From Desulfobacterales bacterium (GTDB lineage Bacteria; Desulfobacterota; Desulfobacteria; Desulfobacterales; SpSt-501), in NCBI GenBank assembly GCA_030834695.1, contig JAUQXK010000094.1, positions 1-64,000 of the forward strand: DNA of 64,000 bases, given 5' to 3'. The notes beneath the pieces are model-generated. The model was not told the origin of the DNA and did no database searches. It was given only the letters and a program-made list of their open reading frames with translations. Positions 56,770-64,000 of this stretch are shown piece by piece. The number at the start of each line of letters is the position of its first letter. Position 1 is the stretch's first letter. The position numbers and the translations under genes were made by a program.

Positions 56770-59697
56770 TTAGATCGCGGGCGGGCTGCAATCAAGGGCT
56801 TCTCGGACCGCCAGAGCCAAGCTTTCCATTGCCAGGGGCTTCAGAAGCAGCTTTCGAATCCCGATCGTCAGCACGGTCTGCTCGCTGGCCTGCTCGCTGA
56901 AACCCGTGCAAAGAATGATGGGCACGCCCGGCCGGATCTCCAATATCTTTCGCGCCAGATTCAACCCGGTCAGCTGCGGCATGGTCATGTCCGTGATCAC
57001 CAGGTCGAATCTCCGCGAGTTCGCACGAAAGGCCTCCAACGCTTCGACCGGGCTTGTCCGGATCTCGACCTGGTAACCCAGCATGTTCAACATGCGCTTT
57101 TCGATATCGGCCAGCACCTTTTCGTCGTCGACCAGGAGCACTCTCTCGTTCCCGCGCGGGAGGTCGGGTGCGATTCGCCTTTCCGGACGGACTTGGCCCT
57201 CCATGGCCGGCAGAAAAACCTGGATGGAAGTTCCCTGGCCGATCTCGCTGGACACCTTGATGGTCCCGCCGTGCGCTTTGACGATCCCGTGCACGACGGC
57301 CAGTCCGAGGCCGGTCCCCTTGCCTTTTTCCTTCGTCGTGAAATAGGGGTCGAAAATCCGGTTGATGATGCCCGGGTCGATGCCATGGCCGGTGTCCGTC
57401 ACCTCCAGTTTGACGAATTCGCCCGGTTCCAGGCCCGAATCGAATCGCACGTCCGCTTCGGTCAGCGTCGCATTCGAAAGTCTGACGTGAAGGGCGCCGC
57501 CGGTTTTTTCCATGGCATGGGCTGCGTTGGTGCATAAATTCAATAGAATCTGCTGCATCTGCGTGGGGTCGGCCATGATCATTCCCACTCGGGGTTCTAT
57601 CTGTTGATGCAGTTGGATGGTGGTAGGAAGAGACGCGCGCAGAAACTCGAACGCTTCCTTGATGAGGGCCTTGAAATTGAGCAGGATCTTCTCTTGCTGG
57701 GCGTGGCGGCTGAAGGCCAGGATCTGGCGCACCAAGTCCCTGGCCCGCTGGGCGGCGGACAGGATGTTGCTCAAGGAACCTCTCGCAGATTCCTCGACGG
57801 CATCCGTGACGGCGAGCAATTCCGAGCTGCCGATGATGACGCCCAGAATATTGTTGAAATCGTGGGCGATGCCGCCGGCGAGCGTGCCCAGAGACTCCAT
57901 CTTCTGGGCTTGTTGCAGCTGGGTTTCAAGCCTTTCCTTATCCTGTTGGGCGAGCACTCGTTTGGTGATGTTCTGAATTAGCGAGATAAAGTATTGGAAC
58001 CGTCCCTTTTCGTCCCGCTGGACCGTCGCCCAGAGGAGGGTGTAGACGATGGAGCCGTCGCGATGAATGAAGCGGCGCTCGTGTTCCCCGGAGGTGAGCT
58101 TGCCTTCCAGCAGATCATCTATGAACCGGCCGCGGCGCTCCAAATCCTCCGGATGAGTGAAATCAGCCACCTTCCGGCCCACCAGTTCGGAGGTCGCGTA
58201 GCCGATCATCGCGGCCATGGCGGCATTGGTTTCGAGATAGACGCCGCCCGAATCGACCAGCGCCATGCCGACGGCGGCGTTCTCGAAGGCGGTGCGGAAG
58301 CGGGCTTCCGTCTCCCGGACAGCCTCCTGCGCCAGCCGCTGATCGGTGATGTCGCGGTTGCTTCCCCGGCGTCCGATGAAGGTGCCATCGTCCGTGTAGA
58401 CAGATGTGCAAACATGGTTGATCCAGCGAAGACTCCCGTCTTTTCGGATGATTCTGAATTCCGACTCACATGGCCCGTGGTCGGTTCGATTGGATGTCGT
58501 TGTGTGGGAAATGAATCTCTCCCGGTCTTCCGGATGGACGATATGCAAGAGCGCCTGCGGATCGTTCAAAAAGAATGAAGGCGGATAACCCGACACCCGC
58601 TCGCAGGATGGGGAGACGTATTGGAAGGCGCCGGATGGATCGAGCCAGTATTCCCAGTCATAGGTGAAGTCCGCCACCAGCCGATAATGCTTCTGGCTCT
58701 CCCGCAATAGGGCTTCGGTCCTTTTGCGTTCGGTGATGTCCAGCATCACCCCGACCATCCCGTCAATGCCCCCGTCTGCACCCGAAAGCATGGCTTTATG
58801 GAAAAGGATATCCCGAGTCTCGCCATCCGCATTGACGCTCTGGCCCTCATAGATCTGCGGTTTTGCCTGGCTGTACAGCTCCCGGTCCTTATCCAGATAG
58901 AGGTGCGCCAAATGGGGCGGCGAGATGTCAAACGGGGTCTTGCCGATGATATCCTCTCTCCGAAGACCTTTGAACTCTTCGAAGGCGGCGTTGCAGCCGG
59001 TGTAGGCGCCCCCGATATCCTTAAAGAAAACCGGAGCCGGTATGGCGTTGATCAGTTGCTGCAGATATCCGAATTGATGCTGCAAGGCATCCTCGGCCTG
59101 TTTGCGTTCGGTGATGTCGCGAACGAACACGAGCGCTCCGTCTTGGCCCTTATAATTAAACGGCACCGCGTTGACTTCGACATCGACCGGCGTTCCATCC
59201 ATCCTCTTGTAGACGTGCGCCCGGATGGGCACCGCCTTTTTTTCATCGTTCAAAACCCGCATGCGTTCTTCCACGAGTGAACGGTATGGGGGGGCGATCA
59301 TCTCCAGCATGGATCGTCCCAGCAGTTGGTCGTCGGAAACGGCTTTGAACAGCTTCAGTGCGGCGCGGTTCAGGTAGGCGATCCGGCCGCCCGTCTGCAC
59401 ATAGATAGCATCCGGTGCGCTTTCAACCAACAGCTTGAAGTTGGCTTCACTGGCCTGCCGAGCTTCATGCGCTCTTAGAACCCGACGCATCTCCTGCCGC
59501 ATCAGAAAAAAGATCAACACGCTGGTGGTTAAGACAAACATCCATCCCTTGACCATCTGCATCATGGTCAAGGCTTCGACGGTTGCCGCCGTCATCGATA
59601 GGAGTTGGTCGGAAAATAGGATCCACAGCACTGAAAGGAGGGCATAGAGCAGGGCGATCTTGGATGCGGCGAGCGTAGGATTCCGATTGGATGCCAT
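56770..59697 (-). CDS. Hybrid sensor histidine kinase (2 TM, 4 PAS, HisKA, HATPase, REC)
   Basis: A 975-residue membrane kinase with two N-terminal helices close together (about residues 12-32 and 48-68), so there is almost no extracytoplasmic domain and sensing should be cytoplasmic or in-membrane. Four PAS domains follow (about 85-200, 205-325, 335-455, 465-585). The H-box is GTLAGGIAHDFNNILGVIIG (phospho-His near 612), then HATPase (DTGHGIDPGI, GTGLGLAVVHGIVKAHGG) and a C-terminal receiver (RVLLVDDEKVLADIE, TDMTMPQLTG). It is first in an operon with the HisKA_3 kinase and NarL-type regulator. Confidence 0.94.
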   Translation of the reverse strand: MASNRNPTLAASKIALLYALLSVLWILFSDQLLSMTAATVEALTMMQMVKGWMFVLTTSVLIFFLMRQEMRRVLRAHEARQASEANFKLLVESAPDAIYVQTGGRIAYLNRAALKLFKAVSDDQLLGRSMLEMIAPPYRSLVEERMRVLNDEKKAVPIRAHVYKRMDGTPVDVEVNAVPFNYKGQDGALVFVRDITERKQAEDALQHQFGYLQQLINAIPAPVFFKDIGGAYTGCNAAFEEFKGLRREDIIGKTPFDISPPHLAHLYLDKDRELYSQAKPQIYEGQSVNADGETRDILFHKAMLSGADGGIDGMVGVMLDITERKRTEALLRESQKHYRLVADFTYDWEYWLDPSGAFQYVSPSCERVSGYPPSFFLNDPQALLHIVHPEDRERFISHTTTSNRTDHGPCESEFRIIRKDGSLRWINHVCTSVYTDDGTFIGRRGSNRDITDQRLAQEAVRETEARFRTAFENAAVGMALVDSGGVYLETNAAMAAMIGYATSELVGRKVADFTHPEDLERRGRFIDDLLEGKLTSGEHERRFIHRDGSIVYTLLWATVQRDEKGRFQYFISLIQNITKRVLAQQDKERLETQLQQAQKMESLGTLAGGIAHDFNNILGVIIGSSELLAVTDAVEESARGSLSNILSAAQRARDLVRQILAFSRHAQQEKILLNFKALIKEAFEFLRASLPTTIQLHQQIEPRVGMIMADPTQMQQILLNLCTNAAHAMEKTGGALHVRLSNATLTEADVRFDSGLEPGEFVKLEVTDTGHGIDPGIINRIFDPYFTTKEKGKGTGLGLAVVHGIVKAHGGTIKVSSEIGQGTSIQVFLPAMEGQVRPERRIAPDLPRGNERVLLVDDEKVLADIEKRMLNMLGYQVEIRTSPVEALEAFRANSRRFDLVITDMTMPQLTGLNLARKILEIRPGVPIILCTGFSEQASEQTVLTIGIRKLLLKPLAMESLALAVREALDCSPPAI

Positions 59698-59844
59698 ATC
59701 GAATCCTTTCTGAGAATTATGGGGAAACTACTATTGTATGCTATCATGAAAAGGTAATGGATTGAAATTTTTGGATGTCGCCCGTGCTGCAGTTTTCCGG
59801 CACCCGATCCTGCTTTCCTGCCTGCGGGCGCGATCAAATTAATC

Positions 59845-59990
59845 TTCTCGAAATAGCACCGTCTTGCCGGACGTGATCAGCCTGCCCCGTACCACGATAC
59901 GGGGGCATCCAGAACGGGTTGAATTCACTGGATTCCGGCTAAAAGCCGGTCCCGGAAATTGGTAATCCGGGGCAGGCCGGAATGACGACG
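59845..59990. repeat. Third copy of the dispersed GTCAT-CCGG palindromic repeat
   Basis: The element starts TCTCGAAATAGCACCGTC and ends GGCAGGCCGGAATGACGAC. It includes GTCTTGCCGGACGTGATC, GGATTCCGGCTAAAAGCCGG and TTGGTAATCCGGGGC, modules also found at 1022-1280. It lies in the 582-base gap between the hybrid kinase and the FG-GAP gene. The rest of that gap is AT-rich with no gene recognised; the FG-GAP gene's ribosome site, GTAAAGGAGG, is at its end. Confidence 0.72.
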
Positions 59991-60279
59991 TAAAGATAAT
60001 CATGAGACCCTTAATCAAATGACCCACGCACGTATCGGTCTTCGCCCAATAACGGTGTTTCGCTTGCTATCGCCGCAAAGGATATTCTAAAATTCGAGAA
60101 CAGTTGAGGCTGTTTTTCGGTTGCGACTGATTATTTTTTCGGAAGTCGATTTCCGGGTCCTCGCAGCTTTCCTCACTCAAAAGAGGAGGGGGCGATCGAA
60201 TCCGAATTCTGATAGAAAATGGCTTCGCACGCCATGACACGTTTTCTGCGCCAGGGATAAACCGTAAAGGAGGTGCCGC

Positions 60280-61728
60280 GTGAATAAAGTCGGATGGAGA
60301 GAGTTGGGGGCAGTCTGTTGCGTTTTCGGGATCTTGGCATGCAGCGGAGCGGGGGATGAGTCGACTTCAAACCCGGCGGAGCCACCGGTGGTGACCAGCG
60401 TGTCACCCCCACCCGACGAAAGCGCTGTAAGCGCGGCGGCCGTCGTTTCGGCGACATTCGACCGGAACATGAACCCGGCGTCGGCGGCGAGTTTTACGGT
60501 GCAAGGGTCAATGTCGGGGAAGCTGTCCGGCACTTACTCCGGAGAGGGGACACCGATCCTGAGCTTCGAGCCGGGCAACGGTTTTAGACCGGGCGAGGGG
60601 ATCGAAGTCGCCTTGACGCAGGCCCTGAGCTCCAGCGACGGCATCGGAGTGGCTCAACCTTACGTGTATCGCTTTGTGGTGGAGACGGGAGGCGGCACCG
60701 GCGTTTTCATCGATGACCAGACGATCAGCGGTCTGGCCAATCCGACCGCTGCCGTGGCAGGGGATTGGGATGGAGATGGCGATCTGGACCTGGCGATAGC
60801 CGATTTCGGCGCAGACGCGGTCATGTTGCTCACGAACGACGGAAGCGGGAACTTTTCGGTCACCGGCACGGTGGTCGGGCAGGTCGGCGCCAGGGACCTC
60901 GTGGCCGGGGATTGGGATGGGGATGGGAATCTGGACCTGGCCGTGGCGAACTCCGGCGCTAACAGCCTTGCCATCTTGCGGAATCTCGGTGGAGGTGCTT
61001 TCGCGGTGGCCGGCACGGTCGACGGCCAACAGGGGGTGCGGGCATTGAGCGCAGGGGATTGGGACGGCGACGGGTTCATGGATTTGGCGCTGGCTAATTT
61101 CGGCTCCAACTCGGTCGCCGTTTTCCGGAACGACGGTGCCGGTTTTTTTACGGTTGCCGGAACGCTGCCGGGCATGGAGGGGGCCAGCGCCCTGGTTTCC
61201 GGGGATTGGGATGGTGACGGCGACATCGATCTGGCTGTAGCGAATTTCGGCAGCAACACCGTGGCCATTATTCAAAATGACGGCACCGGGGACTTCGTGG
61301 TCCAGGGCACGGTGTCCGGTATGATCAATGCGAGGGCGCTCAGCGCAGGGGACTGGGACGGGGACGGAGACCCGGATCTGGCGGTCGGAAATTCCGGCGT
61401 CAACTCAGTGGCGGTTTTAAGGAATGACGGCTCCGGTACGTTCTCGCTGCTGCAAACCATCGACAGTCAGACGGGTGTCGCGGCGCTGGTTTCGGGGGAC
61501 TGGGACGGCGACGGCGATTTGGATCTGGCGGTTGCCAATTTCAGTTCCAACAGTGTAGCCGTTCTGCGGAACGACGGCATCGGCAATTTTTCTGCGCTGA
61601 GCGGGATTGCCGGCCAGATAGGGGTCAGTGCACTGGCGGCAAGCGATTTCGACGGCGATGGTTTTCTGGATCTATCGGCTGCCGACAATGGATCCGGAAG
61701 CGTCCACATCCTGACCAATCAGCCCTGA
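60280..61728 (+). CDS. Lipoprotein with Ig-like domain and seven FG-GAP/VCBS propeller repeats
   Basis: The 482-residue protein starts at a GTG with a perfect AAGGAGG upstream. A lipoprotein signal ends in GILACSG (Cys near residue 21). Residues about 40-145 form a bacterial Ig-like (Big_5) domain (TSVSPPPDESAVS, FDRNMNPASAASFTV). From residue 160 come six complete 49-residue repeats plus a shorter seventh, each starting GDWDGDGxxDLA, the DxDGDGxxD calcium-binding loop of FG-GAP/VCBS units; seven units fit a beta-propeller. It is presumably exported to the cell surface or outer membrane; its ligand is unknown. No secretion genes are adjacent. Confidence 0.92.
   Translation: MNKVGWRELGAVCCVFGILACSGAGDESTSNPAEPPVVTSVSPPPDESAVSAAAVVSATFDRNMNPASAASFTVQGSMSGKLSGTYSGEGTPILSFEPGNGFRPGEGIEVALTQALSSSDGIGVAQPYVYRFVVETGGGTGVFIDDQTISGLANPTAAVAGDWDGDGDLDLAIADFGADAVMLLTNDGSGNFSVTGTVVGQVGARDLVAGDWDGDGNLDLAVANSGANSLAILRNLGGGAFAVAGTVDGQQGVRALSAGDWDGDGFMDLALANFGSNSVAVFRNDGAGFFTVAGTLPGMEGASALVSGDWDGDGDIDLAVANFGSNTVAIIQNDGTGDFVVQGTVSGMINARALSAGDWDGDGDPDLAVGNSGVNSVAVLRNDGSGTFSLLQTIDSQTGVAALVSGDWDGDGDLDLAVANFSSNSVAVLRNDGIGNFSALSGIAGQIGVSALAASDFDGDGFLDLSAADNGSGSVHILTNQP
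60757..61725 (+). repeat. Tandem 147-base coding repeats (FG-GAP units)
   Basis: Six full units of exactly 147 bases begin at 60757, 60904, 61051, 61198, 61345 and 61492; a shorter seventh begins at 61639. Each starts with the GGGGATTGGGATGG-type sequence encoding GDWDGDG. Constant length with diverged sequence suggests old duplication under structural constraint, not recent slippage. Confidence 0.85.
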
Positions 61729-61734
61729 CTGGGT

Positions 61735-62448
61735 TCAGGGCTTCATCCATTTCAAGGCTTTCAAGGGGATGCCGCTCCCCTCCAGCCTTTCCACGATGAG
61801 GTAAGACAGCTTCTCGATATTGCCTTTATGAAACAGCCGCAGCGACATCTTTAAATCGGTCGTCTGGCTTTCGTAATTGCGCTCCATGGAGTAGGAGATG
61901 ACCTTGACCTCATTGCTTTTCACCGTATTCATCAGGACTCGGATGTCGACTCCCATAGGCACCAAAACCGACAAGTCCCGGTAGACATCCCGCCGGTAAA
62001 GGCCTTCAAAATAGCGCAGGAAGGTCAAGGCGAACAACGCGACAGCCGTCGCGAACAGTGCAATTGCATAAAAACCGACACCCGAGGCCATTCCGATCGC
62101 CGCCGCAACCCACAGGCAAGCCGCCGTCGTGAGTCCGCGAATACTGAGCCCTTCCTTGATGATCACCCCGGCGCCTAAAAATCCGATCCCCGTGACGACC
62201 TGGGCGGCGATCCTCGCAGGATCCGTAACCCGGTTGAATTCGGCGGGGGCGAGCGCTACGCCAAAAGACTCGACGCGGATCGAAAGCACCATGAACACGC
62301 AGGCCCCGATGCTCACCAATAGATGCGTCCGCAACCCGGCGCCTCTGCCGTGGATGTCACGCTCGAAGCCCAAGAGCCCTCCCAGCAGAGCAGCAATCAG
62401 GATTCGCCCCAAAGGTGTCCATAGTTCCTGCAACTCGGTATAGTTCAT
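61735..62448 (-). CDS. MgtC/SapB family membrane protein
   Basis: A 237-residue protein with about five N-terminal helices and a C-terminal soluble domain. The conserved segments are LLGGLLGFERDIHGRGAGLR, VVTGIGFLGAGVIIKEGLSI and RGLTTAACLWVAAAIGMASG. The C-terminal part (DIRVLMNTVKSNEVKVISYS) resembles the ACT-like domain of MgtC. MgtC proteins affect growth in low magnesium and inhibit the F-type ATPase in pathogens; the role in environmental bacteria is unsettled. It is convergent with the FG-GAP gene (6 bases apart) and divergent from the aminotransferase. Confidence 0.9.
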   Translation of the reverse strand: MNYTELQELWTPLGRILIAALLGGLLGFERDIHGRGAGLRTHLLVSIGACVFMVLSIRVESFGVALAPAEFNRVTDPARIAAQVVTGIGFLGAGVIIKEGLSIRGLTTAACLWVAAAIGMASGVGFYAIALFATAVALFALTFLRYFEGLYRRDVYRDLSVLVPMGVDIRVLMNTVKSNEVKVISYSMERNYESQTTDLKMSLRLFHKGNIEKLSYLIVERLEGSGIPLKALKWMKP

Positions 62449-62742
62449 CTTCGTTACCCTGATGCGGAAATGAGCGGCGATGCTTCAGATTGTTGAAAAA
62501 CCGCTCCGCCTGATCCCGATCTTCCGGGGAAGCCCCCGCGGGCGGGCGGCGCGCCGGCGGAACGTGCCGCCCCATGCCGTCATTCATATTGAATCCAGGC
62601 CCATAATGCAATAAACTCGATAAATCGCCGCGGTCCCTGCCGGCGTGAACCCCTTCTGGTCGCGGCCGGAGGGCCAGACTCGCGCCCGGCAAGCCCACCG
62701 TTAGTTGGACCCATGCCTCCCATACAATCGAAAGGTCTTGAA

Positions 62743-63723
62743 ATGACAGGATGCTCTGAACCCACCCGCCATCTCGTATGGCCGACCGCTTCCGGCGCTT
62801 CACCGTCGCATCCGGTCGAAACGCGATTCGCCGCCGGCGCAGCTTATGTCGATGGGCAGTTCTGCCCCATCGATGAGGCTCGCATTCCACTGCTCGATTG
62901 GGGCTTCCTGCGCTCGGACGCGTGCCAGGAGACCATCTCGGTTTGGGAGGGCGCCTTCTTCCGCCTGCAGGATCATCTCGAACGGTTTCAGCGGTCGATC
63001 GGCAGGCTGCGGATGACCTCGCCCGAGCCGCCCGATCACATCCGCAGCATCGTGCATGAGCTCGTGGTCCTGCCGGGTTTCAAAAACGCCTATGTGCAGA
63101 TCATCATGACCCGCGGACGGCCGCCGATCGGAAGCCGGGACATCCGCCTCTGCCGGAACCGCTTTCAGGCGTTCGCGATGCCCTACATGTGGGTGGCGAC
63201 TCCCGATGTGCAGGCCCGCGGGATGTCGCTGCACATCAGCGCGCGTATGCGGGTGCCGCCGCAGTCCGTCGACCCGATGGTGAAGCATTACCACTGGCTC
63301 GACTTCCAGATGGCTTTGTTCGACGCGTACGACGCCGGTGCGGAGACCGTCGTTTTGCTCGACGTCGACGGCCACGTGGCAGAGGGACCCGGCTTCAACA
63401 TTTTCGCAGACATCGGCGGCCGGCTCGTAACACCCCGGCACGGAGTGCTCGACGGTATGACCCGGCGAACCGCATTCGAGCTTTGCCGGGACCTCGGCAT
63501 CGAAGCAGCCGACGGTCAACTTGAACCCGGGCAACTGCGCGGCGCCAACGAGGTTTTTCTCACGACAACCGCCGGAGGAATCATTCCGGTTACGACGATC
63601 GATGGTTGTAAAGTTGCGGACGGAATGCCAGGACCGAAAACAGTGTGCTTGCACAGCGAATATTGGAAAAGACGCACGGCCGGCTGGTACGCCGAACCGG
63701 TCGCCTACCGGCAGAAACCGTAG
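62743..63723 (+). CDS. Class IV (branched-chain type) PLP aminotransferase
   Basis: A 326-residue fold-type IV PLP enzyme. YVDGQFCPIDEARIPLLDWG and CQETISVWEGAFFRLQDHLE are the family opening. The Schiff-base Lys lies in MVKHYHWLDFQ, and the cofactor region is VAEGPGFNIFADIGG and TTTAGGIIPVTTIDG. Relatives are branched-chain aminotransferase, D-amino acid aminotransferase, aminodeoxychorismate lyase and R-selective amine transaminases; specificity cannot be assigned here. The start at 62743 has AAAGG upstream; an ATG at 62713 would add ten residues. The 294 bases upstream hold no recognisable gene. Confidence 0.88.
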   Translation: MTGCSEPTRHLVWPTASGASPSHPVETRFAAGAAYVDGQFCPIDEARIPLLDWGFLRSDACQETISVWEGAFFRLQDHLERFQRSIGRLRMTSPEPPDHIRSIVHELVVLPGFKNAYVQIIMTRGRPPIGSRDIRLCRNRFQAFAMPYMWVATPDVQARGMSLHISARMRVPPQSVDPMVKHYHWLDFQMALFDAYDAGAETVVLLDVDGHVAEGPGFNIFADIGGRLVTPRHGVLDGMTRRTAFELCRDLGIEAADGQLEPGQLRGANEVFLTTTAGGIIPVTTIDGCKVADGMPGPKTVCLHSEYWKRRTAGWYAEPVAYRQKP

Positions 63724-63867
63724 CCTACTCTTTTTACATGATTTCTGCTTGATCGAATTTCACCTGCGCATATAGGGGGGCATCCCGCTCCCCGCCTCGG
63801 ATCGGAGACGGATATCTGGCTGAACCTATAGGCTTCTCCGGCCATCCGAAGGCATGAGTATGTCGCT

Positions 63868-64000
63868 TTATTCGCAGGTCAGCTTTTCAAGCTTCTCTTG
63901 ATGGGTTTTGCATCCGATACAAAGCTCGGTAACCGGCCGCAGCTTCAGGCGCTCGATATCGATTTCTTCACCGCAAACTTCGCAAATTCCGAAGCTCTCG
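63868..64000 (-). CDS. DksA/TraR-type C4 zinc-finger protein (5' partial)
   Basis: The minus strand ends with a frame running off the window edge: ESFGICEVCGEEIDIERLKL, then RPVTELCIGCKTHQEKLEKL and TCE before the stop. The CxxC-x17-CxxC zinc finger (CEVC and CIGC) is typical of the DksA/TraR C-terminal region. Full-length relatives are 110-150 residues and bind RNA polymerase, often with ppGpp. Only the last 44 residues are in the window, so the coiled-coil tip that defines DksA proper cannot be checked. Confidence 0.88.
   Translation of the reverse strand, partial: ESFGICEVCGEEIDIERLKLRPVTELCIGCKTHQEKLEKLTCE

Noticed and set aside
60757-61725. Regularly spaced repeats as a possible CRISPR array
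   Set aside because: The repeats are 147 bases, in frame and encode FG-GAP units with no spacer structure.
62357-62890. Minus-strand frame upstream of the MgtC gene
   Set aside because: It overlaps the start of the aminotransferase and the MgtC gene in another frame, with Arg/Gly-rich translation and no motif.

Overview
The window looks like a chromosomal segment of an anaerobic, GC-rich Desulfobacterota (deltaproteobacterial) bacterium, probably Desulfosarcina-like. This is inferred from gene content: a tungsten-type aldehyde:ferredoxin oxidoreductase, a ferredoxin, a membrane succinate dehydrogenase/fumarate reductase, class I Fe-S fumarase subunits, a Liv-type ABC importer, and very many multi-PAS histidine kinases. 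No rRNA, tRNA, CRISPR array, insertion sequence or phage gene was seen.

Layout. (1) 1-15.8 kb is a signalling block. It opens with the end of a chemoreceptor carrying a C-terminal hemerythrin domain, then CheW-CheB-CheR, a 1995-residue hybrid kinase and a single-domain receiver, all on the + strand. Facing these is a minus-strand run: receiver, Cache-HAMP-PAS-HisKA_2 kinase, a truncated REC-PAS protein, a REC-PAS-HisKA_3 kinase and a NarL-type regulator. (2) 15.9-19.4 kb holds a LysE exporter, a ZIP transporter, a cysteine-rich hypothetical protein, a cold-shock protein with its own promoter and terminator, and a translationally coupled pair (small Lys/Glu-rich protein plus ATC-hydrolase-family protein). 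(3) 19.5-42.7 kb is a run of 23 minus-strand genes that looks like one catabolic cluster. In transcription order it encodes an MmgE/PrpD protein, a SucCD-like CoA ligase, a CitE-like lyase, a ferredoxin, a GntR regulator, SdhCD-SdhA-SdhB, a TAXI binding protein, LivKHMGF, a Zn alcohol dehydrogenase, AOR, an Fe alcohol dehydrogenase, fumarase alpha and beta, an FrdA-like flavoprotein, a DapA-family lyase and a 58-residue protein. (4) 42.8-46.1 kb holds an MFS transporter divergent from that cluster, a ChrB-C-domain protein and a second MFS protein. (5) 46.1-59.7 kb is a second signalling block on the minus strand: four kinases and three response regulators in two tight operons. (6) 59.7-64 kb holds a lipoprotein with a seven-unit FG-GAP propeller, an MgtC-family protein, a class IV aminotransferase, and the end of a DksA/TraR-type zinc-finger gene that runs off the window.

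How the genes may work together. The catabolic cluster has importers for an organic acid or amino acid, an ATP-dependent CoA ligase, an acyl-CoA C-C lyase, fumarase/mesaconase-type hydratase subunits, membrane succinate oxidation or fumarate reduction, and alcohol/aldehyde oxidation feeding ferredoxin. Together these suggest oxidation or fermentation of a C4-C6 dicarboxylate or hydroxy-dicarboxylate. Malate, citramalate, mesaconate and itaconate are the leading guesses; the substrate cannot be read from sequence alone. A perfect palindrome overlaps the -10 of a good promoter at the head of the cluster and is a plausible operator for the cluster's GntR protein. Strong hairpins without U-tracts follow each of the two binding-protein genes, suggesting differential mRNA stability. 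A dispersed GTCAT/CCGG palindromic repeat occurs in three intergenic regions.
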